Positions 33,761 to 40,653 of a stretch of 40,653 nt of DNA are shown in pieces. The notes below the pieces were generated by a model. That model ran no database searches. It was given only the letters and a program-made list of their open reading frames with translations, and was not told where the DNA came from. Every line of letters begins with the position of its first letter. The stretch's first letter is position 1. The stretch lies in NCBI GenBank assembly GCA_900771005.1, contig CAAGMI010000352.1, positions 1-40,653 on the forward strand, written 5' to 3'. The translations under genes and the position numbers were made by a program. The DNA is from Rikenellaceae bacterium (lineage in GTDB: Bacteria > Bacteroidota > Bacteroidia > Bacteroidales > UBA932).

Positions 33761-34842
33761 CGCAGTTCAAGAAAGCGGTCCTTTCCCGCGCAACAAATGT
33801 GAAGGACGTCCCCGCGTGGGATGCCCAGAGCACCGAGAGTCAGCTCCCCGTAAGGGAAAGCGGCATCCACCGTCCTGTACTCATTCTGATAAAAATCTTC
33901 CGGAGACGCGCCTCGGGGCAGTGATTCAGCCACGCGCCTTCCGGGCAGCATCATCCTATACCGTTCCCCGGTCCTGCGGTCCTCCAGCCAATCGACGAAC
34001 TTGTCCTCCCTGAGCAGTATGGACACATCCGATCCTCCGTCCCGGAAGGATGACAGTACATCTGACACGGTAGTGTCCACGGTAAACCCGGAGGACTCCA
34101 CCGGCTCCCACATCTCGTGCTCGGGACAGTCATCGTCGTATGCATCGAACCGCGCGACACCGGCGGTCGGCACGTCTCCGTCATAGTAGAACATCTTCCC
34201 GCAGCTTGAGGCGTCTCCACTTATTATCCTGACGGCTTCCTGAGCCTGGACTGCCCCGATCACTGAAGCCGTGATGCTGCTCGTGGGAGCCACGCCCTGA
34301 CTGCCGGGAGTGCTCACCACATTGGCACAGGAAAGTCTTCTCTTCAGGACTCCCATTTCTTCGGGCGCAAGACTGCAGGCGTAGCAGTTCCTGCCCGGGA
34401 CGAACACCTTCACCGTCCCCTCGGCAAGGGCGATTCCTCCGTCCACCCAGGGACGGTTCATCCTTGCACAATGCCTGTTTATCACAAACCTGGCCCAACG
34501 GCTGTCAACGCAAGACACCACCACATCCATCTCACGGATTACGCCGAGTCCCACGTCGTGCACTATGTCTGCGTCAAGCGTGAGGATATCCATATCAGGG
34601 TTGATCTCCAACAGTCTTTCCTTCGCGACATCGACCTTAAGCCGTCTCCCGTCGGCGTCACTCTGCCTGAAAAGGACGGAACGAGTCAGATTGCCTGTTT
34701 CGACCCTATCGAAATCCACACACACGACGTGGCCCACGCCGCACAGGGCGAAGTTCTTCAGGACTTCGTTCCCCAATGCACCGCATCCCACGACCATCAC
34801 CTTCGCGTCACGCAAGCTGTCCCGACCTTGTGTCATCATCAT
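33751..34842 (-). CDS. E1-like ubiquitin-activating enzyme (ThiF/MoeB fold, T6SS operon)
   Basis: The 363-residue protein has an E1 adenylation domain: VVGCGALGNEVLKN (Gly19-x-Gly21-xx-Gly24), CVDFDRVETGNLTR (Asp43/Asp45, Arg54), RRLKVDVAKE (Lys69), VVSCVDSRWARF (Asp113). A zinc site is likely from Cys153-x2-Cys156 and Cys239-x2-His242. LSCANVVSTPGSQG (Cys172) stands where E1s carry the thioester cysteine. The last about 110 residues, ending GELTLGALGIPRGDVLHI, look like a small beta-grasp domain, comparable to the E2-recruiting domain of E1s. It overlaps the RRF-like gene by 4 bp and tssG by up to 10 bp. A sulphur-transfer role (ThiF/MoeB) is less likely given the E2 gene. Confidence 0.88.
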   Translation of the reverse strand: MMMTQGRDSLRDAKVMVVGCGALGNEVLKNFALCGVGHVVCVDFDRVETGNLTRSVLFRQSDADGRRLKVDVAKERLLEINPDMDILTLDADIVHDVGLGVIREMDVVVSCVDSRWARFVINRHCARMNRPWVDGGIALAEGTVKVFVPGRNCYACSLAPEEMGVLKRRLSCANVVSTPGSQGVAPTSSITASVIGAVQAQEAVRIISGDASSCGKMFYYDGDVPTAGVARFDAYDDDCPEHEMWEPVESSGFTVDTTVSDVLSSFRDGGSDVSILLREDKFVDWLEDRRTGERYRMMLPGRRVAESLPRGASPEDFYQNEYRTVDAAFPYGELTLGALGIPRGDVLHICCAGKDRFLELRWE

Positions 34843-35528
34843 TCCATACTCATTGTCCTGGCAACCTCCGGATTGGCGGCGGAAGAAAGCACATCCTGCT
34901 CCTTGTCCAATTCCGCCTTGGCTTCCAGATATCTGGCATAAGCGTCCTCTATTTTCTGTATCCTGTCACCAGCCGCCGTTTCGGCCATTTCCTTGTACTC
35001 CTTGGCCCTGTCCTTGGTAAGCTGTTCGATGGCTTCCGCTTCCTCCTTGGTGGCCTCCAGAAGATAGGGAGCCATCTTCACTTTCGCTATACTGACTTCC
35101 GCATCCACATATGTATTGAAGGCATCCTTGTATGTACCCACAGCCTTTTCGAGGACATCCTTGCGCTGTTCGTCCACGTATGGTACCGTCGCCGTGAGGA
35201 TAGTAGTCATCTCCTCGCTGTCGGCGGACTTCCGGCATTCCTCAATCTCGGTTATGAATTCCGGATGCGCTTCCCCCAAGGCTTGGGCAATCATTTCCAG
35301 ATCCGTCCCCTCGTAAGGGATGAAGACGAATGTCATGTCATCTTTCTTTGCAACGTCAACCATATCCTCCAGATGTTTGTCGATGCCTCCGTCCGGCACT
35401 GAAGTACTGAGAAGAGCCACCGGATCGGCATCGACACAGATATTGAAAAAATGAAATTTCATACTGTTCAGTCGGCCTGTAATCCTGCTCTCCATATCCT
35501 TTACGATTATACTCAAATTACTGTCCAT
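34839..35528 (-). CDS. RRF-like helical protein of the T6SS operon
   Basis: The 229-residue protein resembles ribosome recycling factor by eye: TFVFIPYEGTDLEMIAQAL parallels the RRF segment around 'PWDxxxxxxIExAI', ATVPYVDEQRKDVLEKAV parallels 'IPxxTEERRKELVK', and the helical end (ATKEEAEAIEQLTKDRAKEY) parallels 'DExxxxxxxIQxLTDKYI'. It is not the housekeeping frr, which is about 186 residues and lies elsewhere in normal genomes. ATG 35528 is preferred; it lies 8 bp after the PAAR-like stop. It could be an adaptor or chaperone for spike loading, or simply another long helical fold. Confidence 0.5.
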   Translation of the reverse strand: MDSNLSIIVKDMESRITGRLNSMKFHFFNICVDADPVALLSTSVPDGGIDKHLEDMVDVAKKDDMTFVFIPYEGTDLEMIAQALGEAHPEFITEIEECRKSADSEEMTTILTATVPYVDEQRKDVLEKAVGTYKDAFNTYVDAEVSIAKVKMAPYLLEATKEEAEAIEQLTKDRAKEYKEMAETAAGDRIQKIEDAYARYLEAKAELDKEQDVLSSAANPEVARTMSME

Positions 35529-35536
35529 AATTTCTG

Positions 35537-35923
35537 TTATTTTCCTGTTGCCATAGATACGTTTCCGGGGAAGTTTATTGAAATCTGTCCCCCGTAGGCG
35601 CACATACATTTACAATTGTCCATAAGGGCCGGCATCATACACACCTTCGCCTGGCCGCCGGGAGCCCAGGGCCCCGTAATCACGGGTACGCAGGGCATAG
35701 GTGTCAGAACACCCATCGCCGCGGCCGTTGCCGCGGCAACGGTGGGATTGGCCATCGACCTGCACATCGCGAAAGGCTTTATGTTCATCATAGGCGCGAA
35801 ATCCATAATGTTGGCCATAGGCATATTCCCGTTCATAGGGCGCATCCCCACGACTGTGAGCGGCATAGGCGCCATCCCGAAACTGCATTGGAGCAATGCT
35901 CCGTTAGTAACAAATTTTCCCAT
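35537..35923 (-). CDS. PAAR-like spike tip protein (DUF4280)
   Basis: The 128-residue protein matches the DUF4280 PAAR-like family: KFVTNGALLQCSFGMAP at the start, a glycine/methionine-rich middle, and CVPVITGPWAPGG then CMMPALMDNCKCMCAYGG with the cysteines that bind metal at the sharpened tip. PAAR-like proteins cap VgrG. It overlaps the preceding beta-helix gene by one base (TAATG). Confidence 0.9.
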   Translation of the reverse strand: MGKFVTNGALLQCSFGMAPMPLTVVGMRPMNGNMPMANIMDFAPMMNIKPFAMCRSMANPTVAAATAAAMGVLTPMPCVPVITGPWAPGGQAKVCMMPALMDNCKCMCAYGGQISINFPGNVSMATGK

Positions 35924-37719
35924 TATTTCTTCTCCTCAGCTTTTTTCTCCTTCGCTTTCTTCTCCTCCACCTTCAGTTTTGCGGACAGTTTTGCCGAAGA
36001 AGGAGCTCCCGGCACGGCGATACCGTCGCTTATGTTCGGTGACTTGAACGAACTCTTGGCCTCTATGTTGTCGATGGTTGCCTTCGGCGCCTTTATGTCG
36101 GCCTTGAAATCGGCCTTGCCGTTGACGGTGGTGTCACCGAACAGCGCCGTCTTGCTACCGGAAACGGAAAGATTGCCTCCGTCAAGCTGGACAACAGCCT
36201 TGGCCTCTCCCTGCTGTATTTCCGCTGTGGTGTCCCCGAACACTCCGGTCTTGTCGGCCGAAAGCTGCAGCTGCTTGGTCTTGTTGTCCTTGTCCCGGCT
36301 TCCCGCATACATCTTCTCGGCAGTAAGCAGCAGAGTGCCGCCGGCGGCCAACTTGTCGTCCGACCTGTTGTCCTTCTTCACGTCGGTGGACTTGATCTCG
36401 ACTTCCTTGGCGTTCATATCGATGATGCCCGTTGCCTTGCCCTCGGTATCTGTTGCGGACAGCTCCGTGGTCTCGAACCTTATCTTCAGGCTGCTGTCCT
36501 TGGCGAGAGCCTTCTCGGTGGTCTTGCCATCCTTCAACTCGCTGTCCACAGACTCGATTTTCACTTTCTTCGACACCACGTGGACATTCCCCTCGGCAAG
36601 GATATCAGCGCTGTCGCGCTTTTTCTTGTCCTTATACTTCGTGTTCGCAGTTGAAAGGTCGATATCCATCGCATTGAGCGATATCTTTCCTTTTTTGAGC
36701 AGGGTTCCGTCGTGGGCGCAGGCCCTGACGGACACATCGTTCGACAGTATCTTGACTCCCGAGCCGGGATTCTCCCGGATGTTGCCGTCCCCGTCAACCG
36801 CCAACAGACCAATCTTCTCACCGCTTATCCATACGCTGCTCCCCGTGGTCTTGTCCTTGAAGTCCTGAGCGGACGGAATCTTCCCCTTGGCTTTTTCCAG
36901 ACAACTTATCTGCCTGCACGTTTCGGCAAGGTTTGCAAGCTGGGAAGAATACATATAGAACGCACCGGAAGCCTTCCTCATTGCCGTTTCCAGCCGGTCG
37001 TGAAGGTCATCGATGGCTCCTACACTGCTGCGCAGATCATCTATGTCGCTGCTGAGGTCATTGCTGTCATCCACCACCTTCGCAAGCTCCTGAACCGCAC
37101 TTTCAAACTCCTTTTTCAGGTCTGCGGCAGTATTCTTCTGCGAATCCTTGCTCTTTTTCAACCCATTAAGGCGGTCTTCGATATATTTTTTCTTTTTATC
37201 GACGGAGTCGGACGCTTCCACGAACAGCCCGGTATCCGAAGACAGATGCAATCCTATCCCGGCTGCAGGCGGAGACGTGAACACTCCTTTCCCGCTGGTG
37301 CTGGTCAGAGACACACCCTTGGCCTGGCTTATCACCTCCGAAACATAGGACACCACATTCTCCCTGCCGTCGGAGCCGGGGTCAACGCCATAACTGCGTA
37401 TGCTCGGAGCCCGGTTCACAATATATCCGGTATGCCCGCTACCCTCCAGAGATATACCCTGACCGCGTATGACTATGCGGGAAGGCTGACCCGGCAGGAG
37501 ATAACCGCCCCTGTCAACGTTCCCTATGACTATCTCGGGTGCAGACAGTACGATGCGATCATTGTCGCGCAGGTAATTTCCTTCCTGAACTTCACTGACT
37601 TTGTCAACCTGCAGCCTGCGAATGGCATCCTTACAGGCACGAACCTCTTCTACACTCTTCTCTATGCTGTCATTGAGATTCTGGAGAGCTGCTTTCCAAT
37701 CATCAAAAAAATATTTCAT
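35923..37719 (-). CDS. Coiled-coil and beta-helix spike-associated protein
   Basis: The 598-residue protein has an N-terminal helix (LNDSIEKSVEEVRACKDAIRR), a first beta-rich part (RIVLSAPEIVIGNVDRGGYLL), a coiled-coil middle (about 175-290), and a long region of short repeated beta strands (VWISGEKIGLLA, VHVVSKKVKIES, TLLLTAEKMYAGS, LQLSADKTGVFGDT, LSVSGSKTALFGDT) like the gp5/VgrG beta-helix. It ends in a lysine/glutamate-rich tail. It overlaps vgrG by 4 bp. It probably extends or decorates the spike, or is cargo; no known family is recognised. Confidence 0.6.
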   Translation of the reverse strand: MKYFFDDWKAALQNLNDSIEKSVEEVRACKDAIRRLQVDKVSEVQEGNYLRDNDRIVLSAPEIVIGNVDRGGYLLPGQPSRIVIRGQGISLEGSGHTGYIVNRAPSIRSYGVDPGSDGRENVVSYVSEVISQAKGVSLTSTSGKGVFTSPPAAGIGLHLSSDTGLFVEASDSVDKKKKYIEDRLNGLKKSKDSQKNTAADLKKEFESAVQELAKVVDDSNDLSSDIDDLRSSVGAIDDLHDRLETAMRKASGAFYMYSSQLANLAETCRQISCLEKAKGKIPSAQDFKDKTTGSSVWISGEKIGLLAVDGDGNIRENPGSGVKILSNDVSVRACAHDGTLLKKGKISLNAMDIDLSTANTKYKDKKKRDSADILAEGNVHVVSKKVKIESVDSELKDGKTTEKALAKDSSLKIRFETTELSATDTEGKATGIIDMNAKEVEIKSTDVKKDNRSDDKLAAGGTLLLTAEKMYAGSRDKDNKTKQLQLSADKTGVFGDTTAEIQQGEAKAVVQLDGGNLSVSGSKTALFGDTTVNGKADFKADIKAPKATIDNIEAKSSFKSPNISDGIAVPGAPSSAKLSAKLKVEEKKAKEKKAEEKK

Positions 37720-40653
37720 TGTAATATATTTTCATCGTTTCCGGATTTTTCTTCAAGTTCAACGGGAAGATCTTCATAACATTTCTTCAACAAATCTTTT
37801 AAAGTTTTCATTGTAATGTTGTATGTAGTCATCCACTTGCCATCATTTTGTAATTCCAGTGATTTTGCCTCTTCGAAAGATGCGATTATTTTACCGCCCA
37901 TTTCCGGTCCGGCGTTTCGATCGACATAATCACTGCCAGGAATAACAGATTCACCAGTCTTGCCGAAAAGAAACTTCAATTTCGGGTATTTAGGGGGAAG
38001 GGTAAGACCGTTTACTCTCTTCTCCCAACTATCCCCTTCTTTTCCTAAACGGAAACCCTTCTCAAGCAGATAGTTGGAACAGGCGATAACAAAAACATCC
38101 TTTCCCCCGTAGCCCGCATCTTTGCATTCTTCGAATGCATCTTTAACCTTATTCTCAATTTCTCCATCATTGGAGTTATTCATGTTTTTATTGATACCAA
38201 TAATATTCTCTGCGTTTGAGATAATGTAATGCGACGCCTCAAGGAACGATTTTTCCTCAAACTCATTGGCGTTGGGATTTTTCTCTTCTATTTTCTGTGC
38301 ATATTCAGGAAGTTCCTTCAGCCCATCTGGTTTTATATTTTTTGGATCCTTAACTATAATATCGTCGGAATCATCAATATTAGATATATTCTTTATAACC
38401 TGCTGACTTTCACTAATTTCTTTCGATTTTTCCTTCTCTTGGTTCTCTTCCACGATCTTTTCAGGATAATATTTTTGGACAGCGGATAATATCTTTCTTA
38501 CATCGCAAATAGCGGTCTCTATGATATTCACAGTCTTCCGACTCTGACCGGAGACAAATGGCCTGTTTGTTATTTTATCAGCATCAATGGCTTTGTCAAA
38601 ATTAAGCGGGTCAGGAGAGTTTTCATTATCGGATGCAACACCTTTGCCAGCCTCCAACATAAGATATCTGTTGGATTTTATCTTCAGCGTACCCTCCTTC
38701 GGGGGCACGATTGACTCCCATATCGTTCGAATGAATGAGAGGTCCAGATTCACAAAATCAGTCGCTATATCAGCGAGAACCGTCTTGAACGGACTCGGGG
38801 TCGCCTTGGACTTGCGGGCATTTTTGATTGCAATGCCGGACTCGATTGTCACGTTGTTCTGGGCATTGATATTTATATTCTTACCCTTGATGGTGACATC
38901 TCCTACAGCCTCGATGTTTATGCCCGTGTATGCACTGATAGTGACCTTGCCCCAGGCAGAATCTATGGTGACGGACCTGTTCGCCGTATTGCCCTCGATT
39001 TTCCAGAAACCGTTCACGTCGGTCAGTTTGGTCGTCCCGTGCCAGCCTGACGAGTGACTCGTTTTCATTTTTGATGCGGCGCCGGGGGCGAACTGCGAGA
39101 TAAAACTCCACCCGGGCCAAAAAGATGATAGAAACGGACTCATCGTGCCCTCGCGGAAATCCAATCTCTGGCTGCCGACACTGATGGTATTGTTGTTGGT
39201 CAGGTACAGGTTGTCGTGAATCTTGCCCTTGTCCTTGCCGAAAAGGGAACCTATCACATACGGCCTTTCGACGTTACCGCCCACATAACCAATCATCACC
39301 TCGTCTCCATTATGAGGCTGGAAGTGAATACAGCCTGATTCGGAAGAAAAAGGTGTCAGTACACGCACCCAGGGGGAACCTGAATCCACGGTCTGCCAGG
39401 GATAGCGGATTCTCACGCGGCCAAGCATACGGGGGTCGGAGGCATCCGACACTGTCGCAGTCTGGGGCTGGACAGGAGTGAACTCGGCGCATTTGTTGTA
39501 GGGAGGAACGAACTTGTCGCCCTGAAGCGGCACTATTTCCAGCTCGGTGATGTCCCTTTCATCCTTAATGGAGAAGTTTCCACGACAGGCAGTGACAATA
39601 TAAGTGTTATCAATTTTTTTCTGTTCTTCCTGAGTATTTTCCTTCCTCGTATCGATAATTTCCTCGGTAAATGAAAAAGTAACTCTGCTTCCGAGTTTCA
39701 ATTTCAACTTGGCAAATGAGGAAGTCTTGATTTGGACGGTTACCGTCTGCTTCGCGGCCGCCATTTCCTTTTTCCGGATATCGGCAAGTCTTCCGTGTTT
39801 CAACTTACCATCCTCGAAAACATCTGCGAACTGGCACAAAGCAGTACCGTTCTTCTGCTGGTCCGCCTGGAAATTCTTCGACTTCGAGGCCGGATTGTCA
39901 AAGACATTCGCTTTGTATTGCCTATTGACGTAGTCTCGGTTTGCACCATATCTGCCCATGAACGACGTAAATTCTTTCGCCGCCTTGAAACCTTTCTCGA
40001 TGGCTGTCACGGCATCACCGCTGGATAACGCAATACCGGGAGCAGGGGCTATGGTCTTGATGACCATATTGGCAAGATCGGGCCAATAGAACTCAGATTT
40101 CAGTGAGTCCGGCAGGTCATCTGACTTGAACTCATCATAATATTCATCGAAAGATTCGCAATCCGAGTACTGCAAACTGTTGGCGGCCGGTGCAGTATCA
40201 TCTACGAGAAAATTCCTGTGGTAATCATTGACCGACAACGGGGAACTCTCGACCGTAGGAAACTCGATACGGTATATGTCTTCCGCTTGTATGGCCGTCT
40301 CTTTCGTCTTTTTGGGGTCCGGGCCCAGCGTCAGCACACCGTCTTCGAAAAAAAGCATTTCGCCACACTGACAGGCAACGCGCGAGATGAAACTGTAGAA
40401 ATCCTCGTTGTACTGAACCCTGTATGGCTGAATGGCCTCGACGTCCTTGGAAGTGGTGCCGGTTATCTTGTAATGCAGGAACTGCAATCTGCTTATATCG
40501 AGAAGGCCACTTTTATCTTTTAAGACTTGTATATTGCAGGCTTTAAGAATAGGCGGCGATTGTAGTATGTCAAGGCTGGGAGGGCGTGTGTTTGTTATGC
40601 TTTCTAGGGAAGCTTGGATTATGTCCAACCCCAGCCGCTGGTTCAGATAGACC
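37716..40653 (-). CDS. vgrG: VgrG spike protein with C-terminal extension (5' end beyond window)
   Basis: The frame is open to the right edge, so the N-terminus is missing. The visible part has the gp27-like domain, the gp5-type OB fold (VRIRYPWQTVDSGSPWVRV, HNGDEVMIGYVGGNVERPYVIGSLFG) and a beta-helix (INIEAVGDVTIKGKNININAQN). VgrG trimers form the spike pushed into target cells. About 370 residues follow the beta-helix with an acidic linker and a final globular part (GYGGKDVFVIACSNYLLEKG, YVDRNAGPEMGGKIIASFEEA); this extension is AT-rich compared with its neighbours and may be an effector domain of unknown activity. Confidence 0.92.
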   Translation of the reverse strand, partial: VYLNQRLGLDIIQASLESITNTRPPSLDILQSPPILKACNIQVLKDKSGLLDISRLQFLHYKITGTTSKDVEAIQPYRVQYNEDFYSFISRVACQCGEMLFFEDGVLTLGPDPKKTKETAIQAEDIYRIEFPTVESSPLSVNDYHRNFLVDDTAPAANSLQYSDCESFDEYYDEFKSDDLPDSLKSEFYWPDLANMVIKTIAPAPGIALSSGDAVTAIEKGFKAAKEFTSFMGRYGANRDYVNRQYKANVFDNPASKSKNFQADQQKNGTALCQFADVFEDGKLKHGRLADIRKKEMAAAKQTVTVQIKTSSFAKLKLKLGSRVTFSFTEEIIDTRKENTQEEQKKIDNTYIVTACRGNFSIKDERDITELEIVPLQGDKFVPPYNKCAEFTPVQPQTATVSDASDPRMLGRVRIRYPWQTVDSGSPWVRVLTPFSSESGCIHFQPHNGDEVMIGYVGGNVERPYVIGSLFGKDKGKIHDNLYLTNNNTISVGSQRLDFREGTMSPFLSSFWPGWSFISQFAPGAASKMKTSHSSGWHGTTKLTDVNGFWKIEGNTANRSVTIDSAWGKVTISAYTGINIEAVGDVTIKGKNININAQNNVTIESGIAIKNARKSKATPSPFKTVLADIATDFVNLDLSFIRTIWESIVPPKEGTLKIKSNRYLMLEAGKGVASDNENSPDPLNFDKAIDADKITNRPFVSGQSRKTVNIIETAICDVRKILSAVQKYYPEKIVEENQEKEKSKEISESQQVIKNISNIDDSDDIIVKDPKNIKPDGLKELPEYAQKIEEKNPNANEFEEKSFLEASHYIISNAENIIGINKNMNNSNDGEIENKVKDAFEECKDAGYGGKDVFVIACSNYLLEKGFRLGKEGDSWEKRVNGLTLPPKYPKLKFLFGKTGESVIPGSDYVDRNAGPEMGGKIIASFEEAKSLELQNDGKWMTTYNITMKTLKDLLKKCYEDLPVELEEKSGNDENILQ

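Noticed and set aside
33751..34842. Reading the E1-like gene as thiF or moeB for cofactor synthesis
   Set aside because: No thiamine or molybdopterin genes are nearby, an E2-like gene and Ubl share the operon, and the C-terminal domain is atypical for ThiF/MoeB.
34839..35528. Annotation as housekeeping frr
   Set aside because: It is longer than RRF, sits inside the secretion operon, and the resemblance is only partial.
1..40653. CRISPR array, prophage or intact insertion sequence
   Set aside because: No regularly spaced direct repeats, integrase, transposase or phage structural genes apart from the T6SS parts were seen.

Overview
The window looks like a chromosome segment of a Bacteroidales (Bacteroidota) bacterium. 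The signs are promoters with the TAnnTTTG -7 element (sometimes with a TTTG -33 element about 19 bp upstream), a short primary sigma factor without region 1.1, Bacteroidales lipoproteins, and a type VI secretion locus of the Bacteroidota type (T6SS-iii). I cannot assign a family or genus.

Layout. 1-2.4 kb is an accessory strip: the 3' end of an unknown gene, a HigBA-like toxin-antitoxin pair, a decayed DUF4160-like gene next to an intact DUF2442-like gene, and several strong inverted repeats. 2.4-7.6 kb holds a nucleoside hydrolase lipoprotein, a tRNA-Val/tRNA-Ala unit with a clear terminator, tmRNA, a lipoprotein gene starting 18 bp after the tmRNA, and two divergent GT2 glycosyltransferases. 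7.6-18.6 kb is core genome: tex, a CLC transporter, argS, rpoD and an HtrA/DegP protease on the minus strand, then dnaN, a DEDDh exonuclease and a degenerate FAH-fold protein on the plus strand. 18.6-24.5 kb has tRNA-Thr, a histidine acid phosphatase, a small peptide gene, a three-gene HprK-like kinase / S26-type peptidase / PqqD-like cassette, a HAD phosphatase lipoprotein and a fimbrillin-like lipoprotein.

24.5-40.65 kb is one minus-strand operon of at least 14 genes with gaps of 10 bp or less and many 4-bp ATGA overlaps. Read 5' to 3' it encodes VgrG (cut by the window edge, with a long AT-rich C-terminal extension), a coiled-coil/beta-helix protein, a DUF4280 PAAR-like tip, a protein resembling ribosome recycling factor, an E1-like activating enzyme, TssG, TssK, TssE, TssF, a ubiquitin-like protein ending in glycine, an E2-like conjugating enzyme with HPN and a catalytic-type cysteine, two exported proteins, and a membrane lipoprotein with a vWA-like domain, a RING-like zinc finger and a C-terminal FHA-like domain.

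The main result is that a complete E1-E2-Ubl set, with a possible RING-type partner, is interleaved with T6SS baseplate and spike genes. Protein modification by a ubiquitin-like protein is therefore likely to be part of how this secretion machine, its cargo or its assembly works. I do not know of a described T6SS with this arrangement. TssB, TssC, Hcp, ClpV, TssN and any JAB-type deconjugase are not in the window and would have to lie beyond its right edge.
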